Positions 8,532 to 16,342 are shown, numbered from the stretch's first letter. The stretch: DNA of 64,000 nucleotides from Bacteroidales bacterium (GCA_021371955.1 JAJFVD010000003.1:124001-188000); one strand, 5' to 3'. Numbers and translations: made by a program. The notes: a model not told the origin generated them from the letters alone.

Positions 8532-8927
8532 ATGGAAATGTTTATAGAGAACGAAAGTAAATATAGTTTTGACGAGACAGTTGAAAAACTGTCAGAAAGT
8601 ATTGTTACAGCCGGATGGAAGGTAAAGCACATTCACGACCTTCAGGGGACGCTGATTAAGAATAATTTTGATGTTCTTCCTGTTAAAGTACTGGAAGTAT
8701 GCAGGCCCGACTATTCTGTTAAAATACTAAGTAATGACAGTGAAAGAATATATTCAAGCCTTATGCCCTGCAGGTTGAGTGTCTACGAAACCGCGGACGG
8801 GAAAACAAAAATTTCCAGAATGAATTCCGGTGTACTTGCTGCTCAGATAGGAGGAGTTGTCGAAGAGGTTATGTCGATGGCTTTTAGTGACATAGAGAAT
8901 ATCCTTAAACAATATATAAAAAATTAA
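8532..8927 (+). CDS. DUF302 domain protein
   Basis: 131 residues. The pattern YSFDETVEKLSESIVTAGWK near the N terminus and the following alpha/beta arrangement match DUF302, a small soluble domain of unknown function often found beside sulfur, thioredoxin or heavy-metal genes. No signal peptide is seen. A second Met two codons in is an alternative start. It lies 6 bases downstream of MarR copy 2 and is co-oriented with DoxX. Confidence 0.8.
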   Translation: MEMFIENESKYSFDETVEKLSESIVTAGWKVKHIHDLQGTLIKNNFDVLPVKVLEVCRPDYSVKILSNDSERIYSSLMPCRLSVYETADGKTKISRMNSGVLAAQIGGVVEEVMSMAFSDIENILKQYIKN

Positions 8928-8944
8928 CCTTAAAAACGACAATT

Positions 8945-9367
8945 ATGTTTAAATTTTTTATTCAGGGATCTCCCTTAAAGGAGAAGGGAACTTCAATCGC
9001 TCTTTTACTATTTAGAGTGTTTGCCGGGATTTTAATCATGACTCACGGCTGGGCTAAAATCCAGAACTTTGAGGCATATTCTCAGGGGTTTGCCGATCCA
9101 ATCGGCCTTGGAGCCCAATTGTCACTTATACTTGCTATAGGTGCCGAATTTGTTGCCGCTATCTTTTTAATATTAGGCCTGCTTTCAAGACTTGCAGTTC
9201 TCCCGCTAATGTTTACAATGGGAGTGGCTGTTTTTGTAGTGCATGGCGCCGATCCTCTGGGAGTGAAAGAGATGGCCCTTTTATATCTTGGAATTTTTAC
9301 CGTACTGCTTCTGCTGGGTCCGGGAAACTATTCCCTGGACAGACTACTGTTCAAAAACAAAAAATAA
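8945..9367 (+). CDS. DoxX family membrane protein
   Basis: 140 residues with four predicted membrane helices. The DoxX signature is seen in LLLFRVFAGILIMTHGWAK and the following GLGAQLSLILAIGAEFVAA. DoxX proteins are linked to thiosulfate:quinone oxidoreductase subunits and to oxidative-stress membrane complexes, but the function of this one is not proven. It is last in the thioredoxin-MarR-DUF302 operon and is followed by a terminator hairpin. Confidence 0.85.
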   Translation: MFKFFIQGSPLKEKGTSIALLLFRVFAGILIMTHGWAKIQNFEAYSQGFADPIGLGAQLSLILAIGAEFVAAIFLILGLLSRLAVLPLMFTMGVAVFVVHGADPLGVKEMALLYLGIFTVLLLLGPGNYSLDRLLFKNKK

Positions 9368-9378
9368 TGAGATTATTG

Positions 9379-9407
9379 AGAATGGGTTTAGAAATTAAAC
9401 CCATTCT
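9379..9407. terminator. Intrinsic terminator between doxX and the ferredoxin-type gene
   Basis: A perfect 12-base-pair stem (9379-9390 with 9396-9407, AGAATGGGTTTA and complement) has a 5-base loop and is followed by TCTTTTATTAT on the plus strand. It overlaps the stop codon of the convergent minus-strand gene. The plus-strand T run makes it best suited to the doxX operon. Confidence 0.8.
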
Positions 9408-10267
9408 TCTTTTATTATCTCTCCTTTTACAGACATCACCATTACTTTTAACGGGATGTTTCTTGAGGCTTTTTCGCGGGCTGCTTTTGCCAGCTGTAAA
9501 AGACCTCCGCAACAGGGAACTTCCATTATGAGCACCGTTAGAGTGTTGATAAGTGAGTTGTCAATCATAGAAATAAGCTTATCAGAATAACTCTGCGTAT
9601 TGCTGTCCAGCTTGGGACATGCGATAGCGAGGATTTTATTTTTAAGGAATGTGGCATGGAAAGAGCCGTGTGTAAATGCAGAACAGTCAGAAGCCAAAAG
9701 AACATCTGCTTTCTGAAAATATCCGGCCATAGGGTTTAGCAGGTGCAACTGAACAGGCCACTGTCTTAACTCGGACGACCCACTTACCAATTCAGCAGAT
9801 GCTATACCGGATATATTTTTATCTGCTCTGAAATCGCGCTCCATGGAACCGGGACACCCGCATGCCATTTTCTCTTGTTTTGCTTCAGGCTCCTTTTTTA
9901 TTTCGGATATTTCAGGAACATTAATTTTGAAATTATTTTTCGAACACCATTCTATACCCTGGTTAAACCACTCAATCTCTCCATGGTTTTTGAGGTGCAT
10001 AAGGTGTGCAAGAACAACTTTTTCTCCCTTTGGCGATATCCTTTCCATTACTGCAATTTCGTTATAAGGTTCAGCCTCTTTTTCGATGAGTTCGATTGCC
10101 CCCACAGGACATTCCCCTATACAGGCTCCAAGTCCGTCGCAATAGAGCTCGCTAATCATAACTGCTTTTCCGTCTATAAGCTGAAGAGCACCTTCATGAC
10201 AGCCTTCAACACAATTCCCGCAGCCGTTGCATAAGCTTTCATCTATTTTTATTACAGTTCTTTTCAT
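9395..10267 (-). CDS. 4Fe-4S dicluster ferredoxin-type protein
   Basis: 290 residues. The N terminus holds two 4Fe-4S binding motifs, CNGCGNCVEGCHEGAL and CDGLGACIGECPVGAI, with the second slightly degenerate in spacing. The remaining 200 residues contain conserved cysteines in ACGCPGSME and EVPCCGG. The overall pattern fits a cytosolic electron-transfer or redox protein seen in anaerobes; no catalytic function can be assigned. It is convergent with doxX. A lone gene in its orientation, it has no obvious operon partner. Confidence 0.78.
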   Translation of the reverse strand: MKRTVIKIDESLCNGCGNCVEGCHEGALQLIDGKAVMISELYCDGLGACIGECPVGAIELIEKEAEPYNEIAVMERISPKGEKVVLAHLMHLKNHGEIEWFNQGIEWCSKNNFKINVPEISEIKKEPEAKQEKMACGCPGSMERDFRADKNISGIASAELVSGSSELRQWPVQLHLLNPMAGYFQKADVLLASDCSAFTHGSFHATFLKNKILAIACPKLDSNTQSYSDKLISMIDNSLINTLTVLIMEVPCCGGLLQLAKAAREKASRNIPLKVMVMSVKGEIIKEEWV

Positions 10268-10407
10268 TTTTCTTCGTATTTTTATGTTGCAAAAGTAAGA
10301 CTGACAATCGCAGAAATGTGTAATAGTTGTAACAATTAAAAAAAATATTTATTTGTTTGTCGGTATGAAATTTGCAGCAAATTATTTATTTACAGAATTT
10401 TATATTT

Positions 10408-10926
10408 ATGAAAAAATATTTGATAATGTTTGCCACTTCTGTTCTTGGCTTGTCTTGTTCTGCAACCTATCATGCAATGGAAACAGTTGAAGGATTTGAT
10501 ATATCAAGATATATGGGGAAATGGTACGAAATTTCAAGACTGCCAAATTCTTTTGAAGAAGGTCTTGAGAATAATACCGCATTTTATGAACTCAGCGAAA
10601 ACGGAGAAGTGACAGTCGTGAATCAGGGGCGCGTCATTGCAGATAAAACGCGATTTAAGCAGGTTAAAGGTAAAGCATGGGTTCCCGACCCCAAAGAGCC
10701 GGCCAAGTTAAAAGTGAGCTTTTTCTGGCCTTTTTCGGGTGATTACTGGGTGCTGAAAATTAACAGGGATTATACACATGTACTAGTAGGGGATCCTTCA
10801 GGAAAATACCTTTGGATCCTTGCCCGTGAAAATAGCCTGGATCCAAAGATAATAAATGAGCTAAAGGCACACGCCTCTTCTTTAGGATTTCCTGTTGAAA
10901 AAATGATCAGCAGTATCGCGGATTAA
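10408..10926 (+). CDS. blc: Lipocalin (Blc-type) lipoprotein
   Basis: 172 residues from ATG at 10408. An in-frame start 36 bases upstream would put extra residues before the signal. MKKYLIMFATSVLGLSC is a lipoprotein signal. The lipocalin motif GKWYEISRLPNSFE and the following Blc-like strands (SFFWPFSGDYWVLKI) identify an outer-membrane lipocalin that binds lipids or lysophospholipids, probably for membrane maintenance. Its last 45 bases overlap the 3' end of the convergent urocanase gene. Confidence 0.88.
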   Translation: MKKYLIMFATSVLGLSCSATYHAMETVEGFDISRYMGKWYEISRLPNSFEEGLENNTAFYELSENGEVTVVNQGRVIADKTRFKQVKGKAWVPDPKEPAKLKVSFFWPFSGDYWVLKINRDYTHVLVGDPSGKYLWILARENSLDPKIINELKAHASSLGFPVEKMISSIAD

Positions 10927-12915
10927 TTTATCGTCTGCAATATTAGGCAGAGTAACTTTTAACAGCGGTGTCCTCTCCATTTCACGTTTAATGGCAAAGA
11001 TGGCACCGCTGTTTCGTGCCCAGGCACGACGGGAAATACCATTATTGACATCCCAGTGAAGCATTTCCTTGATTCTTCTTTCGGCATCTTCACTTCCGTC
11101 TATTACCATACCAAAACCGCCGTTTATCACTTCTCCCCAGCCAACACCACCTCCGTTATGTATAGATACCCACGTTGCTCCTCTGAATGAGTCGCCTATC
11201 ACATTCTGTACTGCCATATCTGCAGTGAAACTCGATCCGTCATATATATTGGAAGTCTCCCTGTAAGGAGAATCTGTTCCGGAAACATCATGATGGTCGC
11301 GACCAAGAACAATTGGTGCCGTTACTCTCCCTTCCCGGATTGCTCTGTTCATTTCAAGGGCAATTTTAATTCTTCCCTCTGCATCGGCGTAGAGAATGCG
11401 CGCCTGCGATCCTACAACAAGTTTATTGGCTCCGGCTTCCCTTATCCAGTGAATGTTGTCATTAAGCTGACTCTTTATCTCTTCAGGTGCATTTTTTGCA
11501 ATCTCCTCGAGTACATTTGCAGCAATTGAATCTGTTACGGCAAGGTCTTCCGGTTTTGAAGATGTGCAAACCCACCTGTATGGACCAAAGCCATAGTCAA
11601 AGAAGAGGGGTCCCATAATGTCCTGAACATAAGAAGGGTAGCGGAATTTCCCGTTTGAACCCATAACATCTGCACCTGCGCGTGATGCTTCAAGCAAAAA
11701 TGCATTCCCGTAGTCGAAAAAATACATCCCTTTTTGCGAAAGCCTGTTTATTGCTTCTGCATGTCTCCGAAGCGAAGCCTCCACAGCCTCTTTAAATTTT
11801 TCCGGTTCCCCGGACATCATTTTATTTGACTCTTCAAAACTCATTCCTGCGGGATAATATCCACCGGACCATGGATTATGCAATGAAGTCTGATCGCTTC
11901 CAAGGTCAATATGCACATCTCTTTCAACAAATTTCTCCAGCAGGTCGACAATATTTCCCTGATAAGCAAGCGATACTGCCTCTTTAGCCGCTTTTGCTAC
12001 CGCTATCCTGTCAATCAGCTCATCCAGATTTGAATATACTTCATCTACCCATCCCTGTGAAAATCTTGTTTGTACTGCTTTCGGATTAATCTCTGCAATA
12101 ACACCTACAACACCTGCAATAACCGCAGCTTTTGGCTGAGCTCCCGACATTCCGCCAAGACCGGAACTAACGAATACCTTTCCCCCGGAACCTTTCTCTC
12201 CGGGTTTGCTTTTCATTCTTGCTGCATTGAGCAGAGTTATGGTAGTTCCGTGAACTATTCCCTGCGGACCTATATACATAAACGACCCTGCAGTCATTTG
12301 GCCATATTGCGAAACGCCAAGTGCATTGAATTTCTCCCAGTGATCTTTGGCTGAGTAGTTTGGAATGACCATTCCATTGGTAACCACTACTCTTGGCGCA
12401 TCTTTATGAGACGGGAACAATCCGAAAGGGTGTCCGGAATAAAGGACAAGCGTCTGTTCGTCGGTCATTTGAGCAAGGTACTTCATTGTAATCAGGTACT
12501 GTGCCCAGTTTTGGAACACCGCGCCGTTACCGCCGTATGTGATAAGTTCGTGGGGATGCTGGGCAACTGCGTAATCGAGGTTATTGCTCAGCATGAGCAT
12601 AATTGCCGCAGCCTGAACGGATTTATGGGGAAATTCAAAAATTGAACGAGCAGTTATCTTATAATCCGGACGAAACCGGTACATGTATATCCTGCCATAT
12701 TCGGCAAGTTCCTTTGCAAATTCAGGAGCAAGAACACTGTGCTGCTCTTTTGGAAAATATCTCAGTGCATTGTGAAGAGCAAGTTGTTTTTCTTCAAATG
12801 AAAGAATATCCTTTCTCTTTGGGGCATGATTTATCTCTTTTTCATAAACAGCAGGAGGTGGAAGCTGCTCAGGAATTCCTTGTAAAATTTGTTTTTGAAA
12901 CTCGTTAAGACTCAT
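10882..12915 (-). CDS. hutU: Urocanate hydratase
   Basis: 677 residues, the usual size of the Bacteroidota urocanase. The enzyme adds water to urocanate with tightly bound NAD, giving imidazolonepropionate in histidine breakdown. Recognisable blocks are ITYGGNGAVFQNWAQYL and VSSGLGGMSGAQPKAA (NAD-binding region). No hutH, hutI or formiminotransferase gene is adjacent, so the rest of the pathway must be elsewhere. It is divergent from rpsU, and its 3' end overlaps the lipocalin gene. Confidence 0.95.
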   Translation of the reverse strand: MSLNEFQKQILQGIPEQLPPPAVYEKEINHAPKRKDILSFEEKQLALHNALRYFPKEQHSVLAPEFAKELAEYGRIYMYRFRPDYKITARSIFEFPHKSVQAAAIMLMLSNNLDYAVAQHPHELITYGGNGAVFQNWAQYLITMKYLAQMTDEQTLVLYSGHPFGLFPSHKDAPRVVVTNGMVIPNYSAKDHWEKFNALGVSQYGQMTAGSFMYIGPQGIVHGTTITLLNAARMKSKPGEKGSGGKVFVSSGLGGMSGAQPKAAVIAGVVGVIAEINPKAVQTRFSQGWVDEVYSNLDELIDRIAVAKAAKEAVSLAYQGNIVDLLEKFVERDVHIDLGSDQTSLHNPWSGGYYPAGMSFEESNKMMSGEPEKFKEAVEASLRRHAEAINRLSQKGMYFFDYGNAFLLEASRAGADVMGSNGKFRYPSYVQDIMGPLFFDYGFGPYRWVCTSSKPEDLAVTDSIAANVLEEIAKNAPEEIKSQLNDNIHWIREAGANKLVVGSQARILYADAEGRIKIALEMNRAIREGRVTAPIVLGRDHHDVSGTDSPYRETSNIYDGSSFTADMAVQNVIGDSFRGATWVSIHNGGGVGWGEVINGGFGMVIDGSEDAERRIKEMLHWDVNNGISRRAWARNSGAIFAIKREMERTPLLKVTLPNIADDKLIRDTADHFFNRKS

Positions 12916-12934
12916 AATTAATTTTTTAGTGGTG

Positions 12935-12942
12935 CAAAGTTA
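12935..12942 (-). promoter_or_regulatory. -7 box of the hutU promoter
   Basis: On the minus strand, TAACTTTG is a perfect TAnnTTTG box 19 bases upstream of the hutU start codon. A clear TTTG -33 box at the normal distance is not present. Confidence 0.5.
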
Positions 12943-12961
12943 ATAAAAAAGGGTCTAACAA

Positions 12962-12993
12962 TTTGCCCGTTATAAAAATTATCCATACTTTTG
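12962..12993 (+). promoter_or_regulatory. Promoter of rpsU
   Basis: TTTG at 12962-12965 and TACTTTTG at 12986-12993 match the Bacteroidota -33 and -7 boxes, with a 20-base spacer. The predicted transcription start is close to 13000, which leaves a leader of about 22 bases that is almost entirely the ribosome-binding site. Confidence 0.75.
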
Positions 12994-13004
12994 CCCCCCT
13001 ATGA

Positions 13005-13014
13005 AAAGGAGGTG
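13005..13014 (+). promoter_or_regulatory. Strong Shine-Dalgarno site of rpsU
   Basis: AAAGGAGGTG is fully complementary to the standard 16S rRNA 3' tail and lies 8 bases before the GTG start at 13023 (10 counted from the GG core). Such sites are rare in Bacteroidota but are reported upstream of rpsU, where bS21 level and anti-Shine-Dalgarno exposure are linked. Confidence 0.8.
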
Positions 13015-13022
13015 TTGTCAGC

Positions 13023-13214
13023 GTGATTATTGTACCAATTAAAGAGGGCGAAAACATTGAAAGAGCGCTTAAGAAATTTAAGCGTAAATTCGAGAAAACC
13101 GGTATTATCCGTGAACTCAGAAGCAGAAAAACTTTTGTTAAACAATCTGTAAAGAGACGCGACGAAGTTAAAAAAGCTGTATACGTGCAAAATCTTCGTC
13201 TCAACGAAGAGTAA
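13023..13214 (+). CDS. rpsU: 30S ribosomal protein bS21
   Basis: 63 residues starting at GTG, chosen because it is 8 bases after a perfect Shine-Dalgarno site and gives the usual bS21 N terminus (MIIVPIKEGENIERALKKFK). The basic C-terminal part KRRDEVKKAVYVQNLRL is typical. bS21 sits on the 30S platform near the 16S rRNA 3' end; in Bacteroidota it helps hide the anti-Shine-Dalgarno sequence. It precedes xerC and hpf in the order common in the phylum and is closed by its own terminator. Confidence 0.95.
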   Translation: MIIVPIKEGENIERALKKFKRKFEKTGIIRELRSRKTFVKQSVKRRDEVKKAVYVQNLRLNEE

Positions 13215-13239
13215 TTTTGTAAGTATCATTCTATAATAG

Positions 13240-13268
13240 GAGGCCAACCGAACAGGTTGGCCTCTTTT
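13240..13268 (+). terminator. rpsU terminator
   Basis: A perfect 10-base-pair stem (GAGGCCAACC, loop GAACA, GGTTGGCCTC) is followed directly by TTTT, 25 bases after the rpsU stop codon. Confidence 0.88.
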
Positions 13269-13283
13269 CGTTGTTTGTCCTCA

Positions 13284-13443
13284 GGCGGAGAGTTGTAACA
13301 TTTCTGAACAATCTTTACACACAGCCAACTAATTGATGAGGGCGATTCGGCCGGACGCAGCGGAGCGAAGGAGGACGCACAAGCCCGAAGAGATTAGTTG
13401 GCTGTGCATTGTCGTCAGAAAGAAAAATCAACTCTACGCCGGC
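13284..13443 (+). repeat. Palindromic dispersed repeat element, copy A
   Basis: This noncoding stretch between the rpsU terminator and xerC is built as nested inverted repeats. The outer arms are 13284-13295 with 13429-13440 (11 of 12 pairs), a middle TTTCTGA/TCAGAAA pair is at 13301 and 13415, and the inner arms 13320-13333 with 13393-13406 are a perfect 14 pairs. The central part contains GATGAGGGCGATTCGGCCGG and GGACGCACAAGCCCGAAG, which recur in copy B at 32218-32340 in the opposite orientation. It could be a REP/MITE-like element or a structured RNA. Nothing else is seen between 13215 and 13503. Confidence 0.75.
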
Positions 13444-13503
13444 GATTCGGGCACAATTAATTATTGTTTGTTTCCCGATTATTTATTAAATTAGTAGCGG
13501 ATT

Positions 13504-14406
13504 ATGGGAACAATGGAGGAATTCATAGATTATCTGAAAGTGAACCGGAGATACTCTCCCAGAACTCAGATACTTTACAGGGAGTATATTGGTGAGCTAT
13601 ATGAATTTGTTGCACCCGATAGCGAGGAAGATTTTTTAAGTTCTTTGAAACCAAACATAATCAGAGGTTTTATTGCTCAGGGTCTTGACTCAGGGTTGAG
13701 CCCGAGAACAATGAATCTGAAGCTTTCCGCGATAAGCAGCTATTGCAGCTACCTCATGCGCAAAGGGCTTATAGATTCAAATCCAGTGAAAAAAGTATAC
13801 CGGCCGAAACAGTCAAAAAAACTTCCTGAGTTTTACGTTCAAAGTGCTATGGAAAACTACTTTGAAAGAGAATTTGACACCGGTGACTTTTTAGCGGTAA
13901 GAGACCGGATGGTAGTATCCACTCTATACTCTACCGGAATAAGAAGGGCAGAGCTGGCTTCCCTGAAAATTGCGAACTGGGACAAGAGCCGCTCATTGTT
14001 CAGAATTACCGGCAAAGGGGATAAAATAAGGGAAGTTCCCGTTCCGGGACCGCTTTCGGAGGAACTCACCAAATACCTTGAAGGGTTTAACAGCTATTAT
14101 CCCGAAAATCCGGGAGGGTATCTCTTTCTTACAGATTCCGGGCAACCATTCTACCTCTCGTTTGTTAATAAAATTGTGAGCAGGGAGCTGGCAAAATCGG
14201 CAGGGTTTTCAGGTAAAAAATCGCCCCACCTTTTAAGACACTCAATTGCTACCCATCTGTTAAACAACGGTGCCGATCTTAACAGCATAAAAGAGGTATT
14301 GGGACATTCATCGCTTGCTGCAACACAGGTATATACCCATAACTCATTTGAACAGCTGAAAAAAATATTTTTAACCGCTCATCCGCGAGCAAAAAAAGGA
14401 GGATAA
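13504..14406 (+). CDS. xerC: Tyrosine recombinase XerC/D
   Basis: 300 residues. The N-terminal SAM-like core-binding domain starts MEEFIDYLKVNRRYSPRT. The catalytic domain has the Arg in STGIRRAEL, HLLRHSIATHLL (HxxR), LGHSS and the Tyr nucleophile in TQVYTH. These are the full set of residues for dif-site recombination, which resolves chromosome dimers. Its place between rpsU and hpf is the housekeeping Bacteroidota context, so it is not a phage or transposon integrase. Its 3' end encodes the Shine-Dalgarno-like AAAGGAGG of hpf. Confidence 0.92.
   Translation: MGTMEEFIDYLKVNRRYSPRTQILYREYIGELYEFVAPDSEEDFLSSLKPNIIRGFIAQGLDSGLSPRTMNLKLSAISSYCSYLMRKGLIDSNPVKKVYRPKQSKKLPEFYVQSAMENYFEREFDTGDFLAVRDRMVVSTLYSTGIRRAELASLKIANWDKSRSLFRITGKGDKIREVPVPGPLSEELTKYLEGFNSYYPENPGGYLFLTDSGQPFYLSFVNKIVSRELAKSAGFSGKKSPHLLRHSIATHLLNNGADLNSIKEVLGHSSLAATQVYTHNSFEQLKKIFLTAHPRAKKGG
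14395..14402 (+). promoter_or_regulatory. Shine-Dalgarno site before hpf
   Basis: AAAGGAGG, five bases before the hpf ATG, lies within the last xerC codons (Lys-Gly-Gly). It is notable because most genes in the window lack such a site; the Lys/Gly codons could also produce it by chance. Confidence 0.5.
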
Positions 14407-14407
14407 T

Positions 14408-14701
14408 ATGGAAATCAGGATTCAATCGCTTAAGTTTGATGCAGATCAGAAATTGATTGATTTTATTGAGAAGAAACTTGCAAAACTTCCAAGGTATTAT
14501 GAAGATGTAAAAGGTGTAGAGGTTATTTTGAGCCTGTTACCGGATTTTGATAACAAAAACGTAAAAATTAAGATTGACATTCCGGGCAACGACATAATTG
14601 TAGAGCGACATTCGGCAAAATTCGAAGACGCATTGATAGATTGTGTTGATGTACTAAAAGACCTTCTTGTGAAAGTAAAAGAGAAAAGACATGATAGTTA
14701 G
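14408..14701 (+). CDS. hpf: Ribosome hibernation promoting factor (short HPF/RaiA)
   Basis: 97 residues of the RaiA/HPF S30AE fold (MEIRIQSLKFDADQKLIDFIEKKL, then acidic and basic strands ending DVLKDLLVKVKEK). Short HPF binds the 30S decoding region in stationary phase and helps form or stabilise inactive ribosomes. It starts one base after the xerC stop codon, so the two are co-transcribed and probably translationally coupled. The long C-terminal dimerisation domain of long-form HPF is absent. Confidence 0.92.
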   Translation: MEIRIQSLKFDADQKLIDFIEKKLAKLPRYYEDVKGVEVILSLLPDFDNKNVKIKIDIPGNDIIVERHSAKFEDALIDCVDVLKDLLVKVKEKRHDS

Positions 14702-14709
14702 TCTGGGTA

Positions 14710-15702
14710 TTAATCCCAGAACATAGAAAGAAACTCCTCTCCCTCGATATTTGAAATATAGTCGGAGAGGTTTATCTTTTTAATTAGTTCTTCAAGCGCC
14801 TTGTGTGTATGGCGGCTGCCTCTGATAATATTTTCAAGTTCAGGGGTCTCTTTGTTGAAAAAGTAATCGCCATAGATTTTAATATCGGTAATTATTCCTT
14901 TATCAACCTCAAAGTATAATTCAACCAGGCCAGCAGGGAATTTTTTAACTTTTGAATACTGATATTTCGGGGAATTCCCGTAATTCCAGCTATCCCGGCT
15001 ATATCTCTCACTGTAAAGTTTTTCAATTGCTTCTATATCTTCTTTGGAATAGCTGTAAAGATTATATCCGCTATTCTCTTTACCGGCAATTTCATTGTGC
15101 AGGAAATCAATAAACTCCTGAATTGTCATGGGAGTTTTTAAGTGTTCCTCAATATTTGTGACTCTGCTTCTGTTGGATTGTACCGATTTCCCGATAAATT
15201 TTTCCGGTCTTGATGCGAGAGCATTTGAAAGATTGGCCATTGAGGAAGAGAAGAGCAGAGTGCCATGTTGAAGGACTCTGTTTTTATATCTTGCTACGGC
15301 ATTTCCCGAAAACTTTTTGCCATCAATAAGCAAATCGTTTCTTCCTTCGAGATACGCCTCAACTCCGAGTTTGTGAAGAGCATCAATGATTGGCCTTGTA
15401 AACCGGGCAAACATTGCAGAACTCTCTTCATTCTCTTCAATATTGTCGATAAATGTAAAGTTTACATTTCCCATATCGTGGAAAACAGCACCGCCGCCGG
15501 TGAGCCTTCTCACAACCGGTATTTTGTTCTCCAGCACATATTCAACATTAATTTCGGCAAAAGTGTTTTGATGGTGTCCTACAATTATCGAGTTCCCATT
15601 TTGCCAAAGACGGAAAATAGGTTCTTTGAATTTTTTAAAGAGATACTCTTCCGCAGCAAGGTTCCACTGAGGATCTGTGCTTTTGTCAATAATATAGTAC
15701 AT
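14710..15702 (-). CDS. lplA: Lipoate-protein ligase
   Basis: 330 residues. The biotin/lipoate ligase fold has the lipoyl-AMP pocket motif RRLTGGGAVFHDMGN and the active Lys in GKKFSGNA, and a C-terminal accessory domain follows (from about residue 245). It attaches scavenged lipoate to E2 subunits and GcvH in the cytosol. It is convergent with hpf (8-base gap) and last in a minus-strand run with PAP2, obgE, adk and hpt. Confidence 0.92.
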   Translation of the reverse strand: MYYIIDKSTDPQWNLAAEEYLFKKFKEPIFRLWQNGNSIIVGHHQNTFAEINVEYVLENKIPVVRRLTGGGAVFHDMGNVNFTFIDNIEENEESSAMFARFTRPIIDALHKLGVEAYLEGRNDLLIDGKKFSGNAVARYKNRVLQHGTLLFSSSMANLSNALASRPEKFIGKSVQSNRSRVTNIEEHLKTPMTIQEFIDFLHNEIAGKENSGYNLYSYSKEDIEAIEKLYSERYSRDSWNYGNSPKYQYSKVKKFPAGLVELYFEVDKGIITDIKIYGDYFFNKETPELENIIRGSRHTHKALEELIKKINLSDYISNIEGEEFLSMFWD

Positions 15703-15715
15703 GTGAATTTACAGT

Positions 15716-16342
15716 TTATTTAACAACAGATTTGGAGGGAAATCGTTTATAGAAATAGCATACGAGACGATACAAAAGATATCCTAAAATAAAGCCAAGC
15801 AATGCCCCGCCCAATACATCGCCAGGGAAATGCCGGCCCACATATATTCTGCTGTAACAAACTAAAAGTGCCCAGAAGAAAATGAAAATTGTGTACCACC
15901 TTTTTCTGAAAATTAAAGAGGTAATGGTTGCAAATCCAAAGACATTTGTCGCATGGCTCGATACAAAGCTGAAACTGTTTCTGTTTGCTTCAAGAACTCT
16001 GGCAATATGAACTGTGAGCGGGTCCCATCCCGGACGGAGTCTCTCCACAAGATATTTAGTCTGATTTGAAAGAAAGTCCGAGAGCGCAAAGGCAACAATT
16101 ATTCCTATAAAAGCAATTACGGCAAACTTTATGTCTTTTTTATGTATGCTGATAAATGGTTTGTCTTTCGCTCTAAAGTTGATTCTGAGAGTAAAAAAGA
16201 GCGAAGCGGCAACAACGAGATAAAGAGGAATCCATGGAGTCCTCGCAGAAAAGAGTTTCATCATCTCATCGAAGAAGGGTGAATGGAAACTGTTAATTGA
16301 TAAAAAAAGCTCTCTGTCCCATTCAATAATTTTATCAAACAT
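15716..16342 (-). CDS. PAP2-family membrane phosphatase
   Basis: 208 residues with about five membrane helices. The PAP2 motifs appear in order: KYLVERLRPG, SFVSSHATN (PSGH-like) and SRIYVGRHFPGDVLGG with its catalytic His and Asp. Members dephosphorylate undecaprenyl pyrophosphate, phosphatidate or phosphatidylglycerophosphate on the periplasmic side; the substrate cannot be told from the sequence. It lies between obgE and lplA on the same strand. Confidence 0.88.
   Translation of the reverse strand: MFDKIIEWDRELFLSINSFHSPFFDEMMKLFSARTPWIPLYLVVAASLFFTLRINFRAKDKPFISIHKKDIKFAVIAFIGIIVAFALSDFLSNQTKYLVERLRPGWDPLTVHIARVLEANRNSFSFVSSHATNVFGFATITSLIFRKRWYTIFIFFWALLVCYSRIYVGRHFPGDVLGGALLGFILGYLLYRLVCYFYKRFPSKSVVK

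Noticed and set aside
13001..13042. Short frame ATG AAA AGG AGG ... TAA overlapping the rpsU start, as a possible leader peptide.
   Set aside because: It starts about where transcription should begin and contains the Shine-Dalgarno bases; the simpler reading is that it is a by-product of the rpsU site.
12926..13247. Two minus-strand open frames of 92 and 82 codons opposite rpsU.
   Set aside because: They are mirror frames of the rpsU coding sequence and its promoter, with no promoter or family resemblance.
13504..14406. Tyrosine recombinase as a sign of an integrated mobile element.
   Set aside because: It has the length and the rpsU-hpf neighbours of the housekeeping Xer recombinase, and no att repeats, phage genes or tRNA target are seen.
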